DNA from: an uncultured Bacteroidota bacterium
GTDB taxonomy: Bacteria > Bacteroidota > Bacteroidia > Chitinophagales > Chitinophagaceae
Assembly: GCA_903887415.1 (NCBI GenBank)
Contig: CAISPO010000044.1
Span: forward strand, 1 to 64,000
Direction: 5' to 3'
DNA length: 64,000 bases
Of this stretch, positions 17,151 through 25,632 are shown piece after piece (position 1 is the first letter of the stretch; every line of letters starts with the position of its first letter). A program made the position numbers and the translations under genes. The notes under the pieces are model-generated. The model had not been told where the DNA came from and did not search any database. It was given only the letters and a program-made list of their open reading frames with translations.

Positions 17151-19031
17151 TTGCCGGACGTAATTCAATTATTATCAGACCATATAGCCAACCAGATAGC
17201 TGCCGGCGAGGTGATACAGCGCCCTGCATCGGCTGTAAAGGAGCTGTTGGAGAATGCCATAGATGCCGGGGCGTCAGAGATACAACTGATCGTAAAGGAT
17301 GCCGGCAAGGAGCTGATACAAGTAACCGACAATGGCAAGGGCATGAGCCCCACCGATGCGCGCATGAGCTTTGAGCGGCACGCCACCTCCAAAATACGCA
17401 GCATAGAAGACCTGTTCAAAATACGCACCATGGGCTTCAGGGGTGAAGCGCTGGCATCAATAGCCGCAGTGACCCAGGTGGAGCTCAAGACCCGCCAGGC
17501 TGCAAGCGATGTGGGCACCCGCATAGTGATAGAAGGTACAGAAGTAAAGGTGCAGGAACCCTGCGCGGTAAATCCAGGCACGACGATCAGTGTAAAAAAC
17601 CTGTTTTATAATGTACCCGCGCGGCGCCACTTCCTGAAGAGCGCCAGCACGGAGCTTCGGCATATACTAGATGAATTCACACGGGTGGCACTGGCATACC
17701 CTGCTATTGGTTTTCGGTTTTGGAACAACGGTACGGAGCAGTTTCACCTGGAGCCCGGCAATATGAAGGAGCGTGTAGTTGCTTTGCTGGGCAATTCCTA
17801 TGAAAAGAACCTGGTACCGGTAGCCGAGAAGACCGATATGCTGAACATATACGGCTTCATAGGCAAGCCCACTGCCGCTACACGCACCCGCGGTATGCAG
17901 TTCTTCTTTATCAATGGCCGGTTCATACGCAACCATTATCTGAACCACGCGGTAGTGCAGGCCTATGAAGGCTTGATAGAAAAAGACGCCTTCCCGTTCT
18001 ATGTACTGTTCCTGGAAGTTGATCCCGCGCGAGTAGATGTAAACGTACACCCCACGAAGCAGGAGGTAAAGTTTGAAGATGACCGTATGATGTATTCGTA
18101 CCTTAACAGCGCCGTAAAGCACTCGCTGGCCCGCTACAATATTGCCCCGTCTCTTGATTTTACCCTTAGCCCGGAGATACAGCAACTGCCTTCAGTTCAG
18201 TTACCCTATACCGAAACACAAAAACAGGAGACACAAAGGGGTTATCTGTACAGCGCATTCAGCGACAAAGACCAGGCACACATCATAGAGCGCAAAGACA
18301 GCCTTAAACGATGGAAAGAACTTTACGAGATCGCAAAAACACCCGTTGACAGTTCGCAGTTTGCAGTTCAAAGCCCGCAGACGGCAGACGGTTCGTTCGA
18401 TTCCGCAGCCAATGACAACCCGCCGAGGCAAGGCAGCTTGCTTGGTGGTGCGGAAACCGAGAGCAAGGGCGGTAACGGCATGATGCTGATACATGGCGCT
18501 ATGCTGGCTACCACCGTGAAAAGCGGGATGATGATGATCCACATCCGCCGCGCGCAGGAGCGTATATGGTATGAACGCCTGCTGGACCAGTGGAACAACC
18601 AAAACACGCCATCGCAGCAGGTATTATTCCCTGTTTCTTACGAGACAAGCCCGCAGGATGCCCTATTGCTGACCAGCGTACTGCCTGACCTTGCCCGCAT
18701 AGGTTTTGATATAGCTCCCTTCGGAAAAAATACTTTTGCTGTGCAGGGCGTACCCAGCGGACTGCCTGATGGCGAAGAAAGAAATGTACTCGATGAAGTG
18801 ATAGACCACCTGAAACATGAAGCGCCGGATGCCGTAAATAAGCGTACGGAAATGTTGCTTGCCCATATGGCCCGCCGCCTCAGCCGCAACAAGCACGCCA
18901 TCCTGCAGCCCGAAGGCCAGCAAGGACTTATAGATGAGCTCTTTGCCTGCTCACAACCAGAGTACACACCCGATGGCAAAAAGGTATTTGTGATCATCAG
19001 GAAAGAAGAACTGGAAGGAATGCTTGGATGA
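17151..19031 (+). CDS. mutL: DNA mismatch repair protein MutL
   Basis: The N-terminal GHKL ATPase domain (about residues 1-330) has ELLENAIDAGA, DNGKGM and FRGEALASI; the C-terminal dimerisation domain begins about residue 430. The frame is open from 17106, but homologues start with (M)PDVIQLL, which corresponds to a TTG at 17151; a TATATTTA box lies at 17127. In the C-terminal domain the position of the endonuclease motif DQHA/DQQRAxER reads HIRRAQER, so the metal-binding Asp is replaced by His. The variable linker contains a CAGTT-type repeat tract (18346-18391). The protein couples mismatch recognition to strand removal; nicking activity here is doubtful. Confidence 0.93.
   Translation: MPDVIQLLSDHIANQIAAGEVIQRPASAVKELLENAIDAGASEIQLIVKDAGKELIQVTDNGKGMSPTDARMSFERHATSKIRSIEDLFKIRTMGFRGEALASIAAVTQVELKTRQAASDVGTRIVIEGTEVKVQEPCAVNPGTTISVKNLFYNVPARRHFLKSASTELRHILDEFTRVALAYPAIGFRFWNNGTEQFHLEPGNMKERVVALLGNSYEKNLVPVAEKTDMLNIYGFIGKPTAATRTRGMQFFFINGRFIRNHYLNHAVVQAYEGLIEKDAFPFYVLFLEVDPARVDVNVHPTKQEVKFEDDRMMYSYLNSAVKHSLARYNIAPSLDFTLSPEIQQLPSVQLPYTETQKQETQRGYLYSAFSDKDQAHIIERKDSLKRWKELYEIAKTPVDSSQFAVQSPQTADGSFDSAANDNPPRQGSLLGGAETESKGGNGMMLIHGAMLATTVKSGMMMIHIRRAQERIWYERLLDQWNNQNTPSQQVLFPVSYETSPQDALLLTSVLPDLARIGFDIAPFGKNTFAVQGVPSGLPDGEERNVLDEVIDHLKHEAPDAVNKRTEMLLAHMARRLSRNKHAILQPEGQQGLIDELFACSQPEYTPDGKKVFVIIRKEELEGMLG
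18346..18391 (+). repeat. CAGTT-type tract inside the mutL linker
   Basis: TTGACAGTTCGCAGTTTGCA and the following CGCAGACGGCAGACGG form a degenerate array of (G/T)CAGTT/GCAGACGG units, in frame within the non-conserved MutL linker. Related tracts occur at 25336-25369 and 26751-26800. Confidence 0.5.
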
Positions 19032-19089
19032 TTTGAAAATGTGCAGATTTGAAAATTTGAAAATGTCTGCCGTAAGCACCACATGTTTC

Positions 19090-20373
19090 TCAAAACACCT
19101 CGCCGATATTCACGAATAACCCGCCGGAACCGTTGAGGCCAAAACCATAATCGAGGGCTACATTCGTTCTTGAAAACTTGTCGAGCTTGAGCCTTATGCC
19201 CGCGCCCCAGCCGGGAGCTATTGTTTCAAATCTTCCGGAAGTTTGTTCAGTTACAGACTCAGCATTGGCAAATACCACTCCGCCTATCAGCCCGTTATTG
19301 GTAAGCCCGAAGCGGTATTCACCTTCTGCGTAAATCATGTTGTTTCCCCTGAAGCGTCCCAGGATGTAGCCCCTGCCGGTATTGCTGTATGGATCGCCGC
19401 CGGTATTGGGCATCATCAGGTAGGGTGCCTGGCCAGTAACGGTAAACCAATCGTAAGTCCAGAAGGCAAGCACATTTTCTGAGTTGTACGGAAAGGGAAT
19501 ATACTTACGTGCATCTATGACCAGCGATCGCCAGCTATAGTTGTTGCCCAGGGAGACAACATTAGTACGGTAAATGACGTTGACAAAATTCCCTTTTTCA
19601 GGGTTTAGCGGGTTCGACCGGTCGTCATACAGGTAATTGAACGTGATACCGGAAGAGAACTCGGTTTTGTTCACAATCTTGCTCAGCTCATATCGTTCGA
19701 AATCCGTTATTTTCCCTGCAGGAGGGTTGAGTTCCTCTATGTTGTAAAAATAATCCATGTTGTAGCCTATACCGGCATACATATGGGGCTTTATCATCCG
19801 CAACAGCGTAGAGTGGAGACGGATGGCAGAATAGTTGATCAGGTAACCATCGCTGATTGTAGTATAGCCACCAAGCCCGTAGGTATAGGACGGGAATTTT
19901 ACATAGCGCCAATCTGTAACGATATTGTATTTGTTATCGCCCGTCCAGATGCTGGTGATCAGCGGCAATATGATCTGGTTGCGGACGGTATAGGTAAAGC
20001 TGGTGACCATAGTGGATGTATTGGCATCTACATTGGTGCGAAAAATGGCATTGGCGGCAACCAGGGCTGCAAGCCCTGTAGCCAGGGAGTAGCCGGCTGC
20101 AGGCACAGCGGAAACACGCAGTTTTGTGTTTACTACTTCCCCTGTGTCTATACGTTTTGCCACCTTTCTGCCTGTAGCGTCATGCCACAGGTCTCCGGCC
20201 AGGTCTTTGAAATCGAGTTCATCTTTATAGTTTCGTTTTACACAAAAGCTATCGTTGCCACAGGTATCGCGGGGAGGCAGTATGGGAATAGCATGATTAT
20301 CACTTTGCGCACTGCTCCGCAATGCGGGTAGAATGCACAAAAAAATTGCAGCAAACTGTTTTGCTAATTTCAA
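19090..20373 (-). CDS. BamA/TamA-family outer-membrane beta-barrel protein
   Basis: A 427-residue protein with a signal peptide (MKLAKQFAAIFLCILPALRSSAQ) and a C-terminal half matching the bacterial surface antigen (Omp85 barrel) family: FNYLYDDRSNPLNPEKGNFV is the typical barrel signature, and the last strand ends in Phe (VNIGEVF). No POTRA repeats are visible, so it is a short Omp85-like barrel rather than BamA itself. It probably resides in the outer membrane; its partner or cargo is unknown. It converges with mutL, whose stop lies 58 bp away. Confidence 0.8.
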   Translation of the reverse strand: MKLAKQFAAIFLCILPALRSSAQSDNHAIPILPPRDTCGNDSFCVKRNYKDELDFKDLAGDLWHDATGRKVAKRIDTGEVVNTKLRVSAVPAAGYSLATGLAALVAANAIFRTNVDANTSTMVTSFTYTVRNQIILPLITSIWTGDNKYNIVTDWRYVKFPSYTYGLGGYTTISDGYLINYSAIRLHSTLLRMIKPHMYAGIGYNMDYFYNIEELNPPAGKITDFERYELSKIVNKTEFSSGITFNYLYDDRSNPLNPEKGNFVNVIYRTNVVSLGNNYSWRSLVIDARKYIPFPYNSENVLAFWTYDWFTVTGQAPYLMMPNTGGDPYSNTGRGYILGRFRGNNMIYAEGEYRFGLTNNGLIGGVVFANAESVTEQTSGRFETIAPGWGAGIRLKLDKFSRTNVALDYGFGLNGSGGLFVNIGEVF

Positions 20374-20499
20374 TCAGGCTTTTTTTAAATGTACTGGAAG
20401 GCCATGCCGGAAACGTTAAGACTACAATACGAGGCAAAGGTTAAAATCTAAACCTTAATATAATCCTAATTTCATATTACGTGGATATGCAAAAACAAT

Positions 20500-20525
20500 G
20501 CCCCCGGGTAACGGGGGCAAAGAAA
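20500..20525 (-). terminator. Terminator of the DUF4476 gene
   Basis: GCCCCCGTTACCCGGGGGC on the minus strand (20518-20500) is a strong GC hairpin 28 bp after the stop of the DUF4476 gene, followed by ATTGTTTTT. Confidence 0.7.
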
Positions 20526-20545
20526 AACAAAAAAGGGTGCAAATA

Positions 20546-21457
20546 CTACCTGCCGCCATTGCTGACAAAATTATTCAGTTCGGTTTTGCTGGCATCAAAA
20601 TCGAAAACGTTGTTCACTTTAAAATAATTGCCCTTGTCGGTAGTTTTGCTGTAGGCGAATTTTGCGAAATTGAGTTTAGATGCTTCAAAAGAGAAGAGCT
20701 TGCAGATCTGCATTACCTGCTCCGCGGAAACACAATTGCCGCCGAGTATAGATTTTGCCGTAGAAAGTTTTGTGTCTTCGAAGCTCGCTTTTTCCACTGT
20801 TTCTTTTGCCGACTTAAAACTGCCAAAATCCATAGGATACTGGCAGCCCGCAGCTTGTACCGGTTGCTCCTGGCTGTACCCATTATCGGAAGTACTGGTA
20901 GTGGTGCTTCTTGTTACTGTAGTCTGTGTTGTGGTGGTGCTCATATTTGCATCCGGCATGTTGACGGTCATACTGACGCCGCCGGCGTTTACATTCATGG
21001 ATGTATTAGGGTTTACCTGTGTTGTGGTAACCGTTGTCTGGGTTACTGTATTTGCCGCCGGAGCCGGCTGGCCATAGTGCATCACATAAACATCGGCGGG
21101 CGGTGTATAATTGGGCTGCACCGGCTGTGCAGAAAAGTACCGGAGCTTCATATCTCCATCCTTGTTCTTGATCTTATAAACTACGTCTGCATTTGCATTG
21201 GTCGCCGGGTCATTTACAGGGATACTTTTATCAATATCTCCTTTGGCCTTGTCCTCGAAGACGATCTTTGCCTTGTAATAGGGCTGTGTGAGACCATCTA
21301 TACGCACATTGGCATGTGGTAGTTCGTTTTGTTTCTGGCCGTTAAGCAAGAGGTAGAATTTGTCTCCGTCTTCGGAGAAAATAGTGATGCTGCTTTGTGC
21401 AAAAGAGAAGAGCGGCAGCAGCACAATACATGCCAATAAAGCAAATTTTATTTTCAT
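20546..21457 (-). CDS. DUF4476 domain secreted protein
   Basis: A 303-residue protein with a signal peptide (MKIKFALLACIVLLPLFSFAQ), an N-terminal beta domain (about 22-105: SITIFSEDGDKFYLLLNG), a long low-complexity Thr/Asn linker (about 135-195), and a C-terminal DUF4476 domain (about 205-300: FGSFKSAKETVEKASFED, ILGGNCVSAEQVMQICKLF). DUF4476 is widespread in Bacteroidota and of unknown function; the signal peptide places this protein in the periplasm or outside. It has its own terminator. Confidence 0.85.
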   Translation of the reverse strand: MKIKFALLACIVLLPLFSFAQSSITIFSEDGDKFYLLLNGQKQNELPHANVRIDGLTQPYYKAKIVFEDKAKGDIDKSIPVNDPATNANADVVYKIKNKDGDMKLRYFSAQPVQPNYTPPADVYVMHYGQPAPAANTVTQTTVTTTQVNPNTSMNVNAGGVSMTVNMPDANMSTTTTQTTVTRSTTTSTSDNGYSQEQPVQAAGCQYPMDFGSFKSAKETVEKASFEDTKLSTAKSILGGNCVSAEQVMQICKLFSFEASKLNFAKFAYSKTTDKGNYFKVNNVFDFDASKTELNNFVSNGGR

Positions 21458-21571
21458 AATCCATTCTTTTTGTGTCGCAAGGATAATAAAAATGTCTTAA
21501 TTGCTATGTTTTTAGAATGTTAAAGAAAGCTGTTTGAAAGCAAAATTTTTTCTCACAGAATTAGTATTTTT

Positions 21572-22141
21572 ATGAAAACGACAATTATGCTGGAACTTAA
21601 CTTCCATCCATTCCCGACTCTAACTACGGAGCGATTAGTGCTACGGCAATTAGATAAAACCGATGCCGATGAAATGTTTTTCCTGAGATCAGACGAACGG
21701 GTGATGAAATACCTTGACCGGGCTCCGGCACAGTCGATTGACGAGGCCGTGGCGTTCATACAGATGATAAATACTGTGATCGCCAATAATGAGTCTATTA
21801 ATTGGGCGATAACGCTGCAGGGAGGCACAAAAATTATTGGCGATATTTGTTTCTGGAGGATAGACGCGCCGAACTATCGTGCAGAAGTAGGATACAGGCT
21901 GCACCCGGCCCAACATGGGAAAGGGCTAATGAATGAGGCGCTGAAAACGGTACTTGATTATGGCTTTAATGTCATGAAGCTACACTCAGTAGAGGCAAAT
22001 ACAAACCCCGAAAACAAGGAATCCATACGGTTGCTGGAAAGAAATGGGTTCATCCGAGAAGGGTACTTTAAAGAGAATTATTTCTATGACGGGCGGTTTT
22101 TGGATTCAGCGGTTTATTCGCTAGTGGCGCCTGTGAAATAA
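21572..22141 (+). CDS. GNAT-family N-acetyltransferase (RimJ/RimL-like)
   Basis: A 189-residue Acetyltransf_3-type GNAT protein with TERLVLRQL at the start, the acetyl-CoA-binding segment RLHPAQHGKGLMNEAL (a GxGxx-like pyrophosphate loop), and NPENKESIRLLERNGF. Family members acetylate ribosomal protein N-termini or small amines; the substrate cannot be told here. A second in-frame ATG at 21587 (MLELNFHPF) fits the family start equally well, so the true start may be 15 bp downstream. Confidence 0.85.
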   Translation: MKTTIMLELNFHPFPTLTTERLVLRQLDKTDADEMFFLRSDERVMKYLDRAPAQSIDEAVAFIQMINTVIANNESINWAITLQGGTKIIGDICFWRIDAPNYRAEVGYRLHPAQHGKGLMNEALKTVLDYGFNVMKLHSVEANTNPENKESIRLLERNGFIREGYFKENYFYDGRFLDSAVYSLVAPVK

Positions 22142-22229
22142 AACGCTGATGGCGACGATCATACTAGTTCGGGCCGCAGTTGCGTATTGGAAATCACGTT
22201 AACTGGAAATTTTAGTTAACAAACAAACC

Positions 22230-22760
22230 CTACCGGATCACATCCAGCACCTCCACATCAAACACAAGAATAGAATTGGCAGGGATCTGCGGTTTCGTCC
22301 GCTCTCCATAAGCCAGGCCGGATGGGATATACAACGTGGCGACAGCACCTCTTTTCAATAGTTGTACGCCCTTATCATAACCTTTTATCACCAGGCCCTT
22401 GCCCACCTCAAATATCAGCGGGTCGGTATGATGAAACGCCGGATCGGTATTAGAGTCGAACACCGTGCCATCCAGCAGTCTCCCTGTATAGTTCAGGCTT
22501 ACGGTCTCGCCAGCAAGTATCTTATTGCCGGTTCCCTCTTTGGAAATGGTATAGTACACCCCAAGCGGTGTTTTCGAGGGCGTGATATGTTTTTTCGTAA
22601 AGAATTCCTGCAGTAGTTTTTCATCCGTCGCCTTTTGAGCAGCTATCTTTTTATCATCGCCGGCCGCCAGGTCGGCATGTGGATGCTGTGCCAGTGCCGG
22701 GAAGGCAGCCGCAACGGTCCAAAAGCAGAAGAATAAATATATTGAAAATAACAGCTTCAT
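22230..22760 (-). CDS. FKBP-type peptidyl-prolyl isomerase, periplasmic
   Basis: A 176-residue protein with a signal peptide (to about residue 24, ALAQ), a short helical N-terminal region, and an FKBP domain (about 65-176): VSLNYTGRLLDGTVFDSN, FEVGKGLVIKGYDKGVQLL, GAVATLYIPSGLAYGE and ILVFDVEVLDV. It is a cis-trans prolyl isomerase aiding protein folding in the periplasm. It lies 9 bp after the hypothetical gene at 22770-23105 and is likely co-transcribed with it. Confidence 0.9.
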   Translation of the reverse strand: MKLLFSIYLFFCFWTVAAAFPALAQHPHADLAAGDDKKIAAQKATDEKLLQEFFTKKHITPSKTPLGVYYTISKEGTGNKILAGETVSLNYTGRLLDGTVFDSNTDPAFHHTDPLIFEVGKGLVIKGYDKGVQLLKRGAVATLYIPSGLAYGERTKPQIPANSILVFDVEVLDVIR

Positions 22761-22769
22761 AAACGCGCT

Positions 22770-23105
22770 TTATGAGGGTTGAATTTTTGTGATTGCCGGT
22801 TTGGGTTCATTAAAAGCCGCTGGCAGCAATTCAATATTATGCTTGGCGGCTACCTTTATAAGTATTGGCATCAGTATAGATGCGCCGGGAATCAGTACAA
22901 ACGGTACCACCACTCCTGCTATCTTCAGCGTATCCACGAATTGTGTTTTCAGGATGTGTTCTTCCTCCGGCGTTATCTTGCCTTCCTTCAGGTATTTCTC
23001 CATGATCTGGCCTGCCTCTTTGGTATTGCCATATTCTGTCTTTATGCAGAACAGAAAGTGGTGAGCGCTCTCTTCTATTATAGCAATGATGTGCATCTTT
23101 TCCAT
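22770..23105 (-). CDS. Hypothetical protein with a hydrophobic C-terminal segment
   Basis: A 111-residue protein. A helical acidic region (GQIMEKYLKEGKITPEEEHIL) is followed by a hydrophobic stretch (IAGVVVPFVLIPGASILMPILIKVAAKHNIELLPAAF) with an I-P-G-A/I-L-P-I pattern loosely reminiscent of LETM1-like segments. That resemblance is weak and I do not assign a function. It is probably co-transcribed with the FKBP gene. Confidence 0.6.
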   Translation of the reverse strand: MEKMHIIAIIEESAHHFLFCIKTEYGNTKEAGQIMEKYLKEGKITPEEEHILKTQFVDTLKIAGVVVPFVLIPGASILMPILIKVAAKHNIELLPAAFNEPKPAITKIQPS

Positions 23106-23149
23106 ATACAGAATAAAATTAAGAAGTTATGGCTTAACTGTAGGGCACA

Positions 23150-23183
23150 AAAAAGAGACTGTTGAAAACAGCCTCTTTTTTAA
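23150..23183 (-). terminator. Terminator after the rplU-rpmA-histone-like genes
   Basis: AAAAAAGAGACTGTT pairs with AACAGCCTCTTTTTT around a short loop, 15 bp beyond the histone-like stop, with a T-run on the minus strand. Confidence 0.65.
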
Positions 23184-23197
23184 GTTCGCTAAAACAA

Positions 23198-23419
23198 TTA
23201 TTTCTTTTTAGCGGCTGCCTTCTTAGGGCCAGCATTCTTTTTAGCTGCTGCTTTCTTAGGAGCTGCTGCTTTTTTTGGTGCTGCCTTCTTTGCAGGTGCA
23301 GCCTTCTTTGGTGCAGCTTTTTTAGGAGCTGCTTTCTTTGCTGGTGCTGCCTTCTTAGGGGCTGCTTTTTTTGCAGGTGCTGCTTTTTTCGCAGGAGCTG
23401 CCTTCTTTGCTGTTGCCAT
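23198..23419 (-). CDS. Histone H1-like Lys/Ala/Pro-rich protein
   Basis: From ATG 23419 the product is 73 residues made almost entirely of repeats of KKAAPAKKAAP and KKAAPKK, with no hydrophobic core. It resembles the C-terminal tail of eukaryotic histone H1 and the bacterial Hc1/AlgP-type DNA-compaction proteins. It probably binds DNA or RNA non-specifically. The frame upstream to 23461 lacks a good start. It follows rpmA by 56 bp on the same strand, so it may be expressed with ribosomal protein genes. Repeats of this kind vary readily in copy number. Confidence 0.75.
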   Translation of the reverse strand: MATAKKAAPAKKAAPAKKAAPKKAAPAKKAAPKKAAPKKAAPAKKAAPKKAAAPKKAAAKKNAGPKKAAAKKK

Positions 23420-23475
23420 AACTGTGAATTTAAGGGTTAAACAAAAACCTTTATATGGCAAAATCGCCGTTGGGG

Positions 23476-23748
23476 TTAGGCCTCGGCGATTGCTGTATTA
23501 ACTTCTTTAACTGATATTAACGTTTTGGTACGTGTTTTCCGAAACTCTACTATCCCGTCGGTCAGGGCGTAGATCGTAAAGTCTTTACCCAGTCCCACAT
23601 TATTACCCGGATGGTAAACTGTGCCGCGCTGACGTACTATTATATTACCGTTGATAGCTGGTTGGCCACCAAATATTTTTACACCTAACCTTTTACTGTG
23701 AGAATCCCGGCCGTTCCTTACACTGCCTTCACCTTTTTTGTGTGCCAT
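23476..23748 (-). CDS. rpmA: 50S ribosomal protein L27
   Basis: The 90-residue protein has the L27 signature [20 protein letters not shown] and [11 protein letters not shown], then [19 protein letters not shown]. It is a component of the large subunit near the peptidyl-transferase centre. The gene follows rplU by 58 bp, the usual order. Confidence 0.96.
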   Translation of the reverse strand: MAHKKGEGSVRNGRDSHSKRLGVKIFGGQPAINGNIIVRQRGTVYHPGNNVGLGKDFTIYALTDGIVEFRKTRTKTLISVKEVNTAIAEA

Positions 23749-23806
23749 TGTTTACTTTATTACTATTACTAATTATTGCTGTATAAAATTAAGAATAAAA
23801 TTAAAA

Positions 23807-24106
23807 CTATGCAATTGCATTAATTTTTATTTTCGTCAGGCACTGGCGATGGCCATTCTTTTTCTGATAGCCCTTCCTGCGATTCTTTTTGAAGATGATC
23901 ACCTTATCACCCTTCAAATGATCTACGATCTCAGCCTGAACTGATTTGCTGTGCTTTCCTACGGTGATGCCGCCTTCGTTGCTAACCATAAGGATGTCGG
24001 AAAATTCAACCTTGTCACCGGCATTGCCCTCGAGGCGATGCACGAACAATTCATCGTTCTGTTTCACTTTGAACTGCTGCCCTGCTATTGTTACTATTGC
24101 AAACAT
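23807..24106 (-). CDS. rplU: 50S ribosomal protein L21
   Basis: From ATG 24106 the 99-residue product reads MFAIVTIAGQQFKVKQNDE and ends with KKNGHRQCLTKIKINAIA, containing the L21 motif KKNRRKGYQKKNGHRQ. The eight-residue upstream extension in the open frame is not conserved. TACCTTTG at 24128-24135 gives a 21-nt leader. First gene of rplU-rpmA-histone-like. Confidence 0.95.
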   Translation of the reverse strand: MFAIVTIAGQQFKVKQNDELFVHRLEGNAGDKVEFSDILMVSNEGGITVGKHSKSVQAEIVDHLKGDKVIIFKKNRRKGYQKKNGHRQCLTKIKINAIA

Positions 24107-24127
24107 GATGTACCTAAAATATTTTCG

Positions 24128-24135
24128 CAAAGGTA
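24128..24135 (-). promoter_or_regulatory. -7 promoter box of the rplU operon
   Basis: The minus strand reads TACCTTTG, an exact TAnnTTTG match, 21 nt before the rplU ATG. Confidence 0.6.
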
Positions 24136-24186
24136 ATGTACTTTTTCATTTCAAACAACAAAAATTCATTATTATTTAAAAATTTT

Positions 24187-25626
24187 TTATCGCTCCGTAT
24201 TTTCTGTACGCTGAAAACGATGCCAGTAAAATTGGATAATAATAATGGCATTAGTGGCTGGAAGCAGCCAGAACACACGGTTTTGATACCTTGACAGCAC
24301 TGTAGAAAATGTTGCAGCTACAAATGCGTTGAGCAATAAAAAAAGGAAAAGACAAGAGTAAATAAATAAAATTTCTTTACTCAAAACGCGGTAGTGAAAC
24401 AATATCCAGCACGAAGACAGGATAAAAAAAAGGTAGTAAATATAGTTACTGCCGGTACCCGAAAGTCCATCACCATATTGCTTACAGGTACAAAATTCGT
24501 TCAGCTCATCGCCGAAATAAGTGCCTATACGCTGCCACGGCGATGACCATTTTCCCATGGGACTCGTTCGCTCCGGCACCTGTACCTGGGATAGCTGGCG
24601 AAGGGTAGCCGTAGCCGAATTGCGCGCAAACAACTTCATATACCTGGGCGTGGTGAACACATCGTGTATGATAGTATTGTACTCCACTTTGTTACTGTCC
24701 CACCCACCGGTTTTATACAGCGGGCTCTCACCGTCCCAGATAAAATCCCATGAATAATCGGGCATATGGTCTTTGTAGTTGCATATCTTCAGATTTTTTT
24801 TGCCGCAGTTTTCGTCAAGGTAAGCATTGAGCAAGCCCATTTCCACAAACTTACCCATCATAAAAACATGGCTGCCCCGCGAATAAGTAAAGTTATAACC
24901 ATTCACAGCGTTCACAGTACACATCAGCAACCAACTCATCACCGAAAGGCATAGCAGTACAATACTTCTTTTTAAGATCGTCTTGTGTTTTTTAATTACG
25001 GCCCATACAAATAATGCAAGCGAAAAAGGCGCGACAATAAGAAAATGAGAGTTGTGTACAATGATCGACACGAAGATGATGAGGGCATAAATCACCAACT
25101 GCAGCCGCTTCTTTTCGCGATATGAAAGAAACAACAGGATGCCCAGCAGCAATATGCCGGCAAATACATCGGGCATCAGGTAGCTCGCTACCCACGATAC
25201 ACAGGTAAAGGAAACGATAACAATAATGGTGAAAAGCGTGAATCGCGCTTCACTGGAATTGGGTTCTTCGGCTCCGCTCAGGATGACACCATCGGAATTT
25301 GGATTGTTTCCAGGCCCTTCGGCTTTGCTATGTGCAACTGCCGACTGAAAACTGAAAACTGTCAATTGGTTAATGAACTTAAGCAGCACATATCCCAGCA
25401 GCAGGCACTGCGCAAACAACGCATACCACAACGATGACCACATACTCGTGTACCTGATGAACCAGCCGTAAAACGGGGAGCGGTCGTTAGGAATAATGTT
25501 AAGGATGCCTTTTTCTATGTAAGCCCCGGTATCGTTTTCTGTAAGCCCGAAGCCATTATATAGCGCAACTACCATCAGCATGAGCGATGTAGTGAGAAGC
25601 AGCAATATAAAGGCCTTCGTTTTCAT
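24187..25626 (-). CDS. Polytopic membrane protein, paralogue A (GT-C-like topology)
   Basis: A protein of about 479 residues with roughly 10-12 hydrophobic helices. After the first helix comes YNGFGLTENDTGAYIEKG and RSPFYGWFIRY, an acidic loop like those at the active site of GT-C membrane glycosyltransferases; this is an inference and no family is assigned. It shares its length, loops and motifs (GGWDSNKVEYNTIIHDVFTTPRY, YIYYLFF) with the neighbour at 25633-27060. A non-conserved loop (about residues 98-125) is encoded by dispersed repeat sequence. ATG 25626 lies 7 bp from the neighbour's stop; the frame also allows GTG at 25632. Confidence 0.7.
   Translation of the reverse strand: MKTKAFILLLLTTSLMLMVVALYNGFGLTENDTGAYIEKGILNIIPNDRSPFYGWFIRYTSMWSSLWYALFAQCLLLGYVLLKFINQLTVFSFQSAVAHSKAEGPGNNPNSDGVILSGAEEPNSSEARFTLFTIIVIVSFTCVSWVASYLMPDVFAGILLLGILLFLSYREKKRLQLVIYALIIFVSIIVHNSHFLIVAPFSLALFVWAVIKKHKTILKRSIVLLCLSVMSWLLMCTVNAVNGYNFTYSRGSHVFMMGKFVEMGLLNAYLDENCGKKNLKICNYKDHMPDYSWDFIWDGESPLYKTGGWDSNKVEYNTIIHDVFTTPRYMKLFARNSATATLRQLSQVQVPERTSPMGKWSSPWQRIGTYFGDELNEFCTCKQYGDGLSGTGSNYIYYLFFILSSCWILFHYRVLSKEILFIYSCLFLFLLLNAFVAATFSTVLSRYQNRVFWLLPATNAIIIIQFYWHRFQRTENTER
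25264..25286 (-). repeat. Dispersed TCATCCTGAGCGGAGCCGAA repeat within a gene
   Basis: On the minus strand this reads TCATCCTGAGCGGAGCCGAA, a short sequence type scattered in many Bacteroidota genomes, usually between genes. Here it is in frame and encodes part of the variable loop of the membrane protein. Confidence 0.5.
25336..25369 (-). repeat. CAGTTTTCAGT-type tract within a gene
   Basis: The minus strand reads GACAGTTTTCAGTTTTCAGT followed by CGGCAGTTGC, in frame inside the same variable loop. It shares CAGTCGGCAGTT with the tract at 26751-26800. Confidence 0.5.
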
Positions 25627-25632
25627 AAGCAC

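Noticed and set aside
20498-21322. Plus-strand ORF of 274 codons opposite the DUF4476 gene
   Set aside because: Antisense shadow with high Cys/Ile content; the real gene has a signal peptide and domain.
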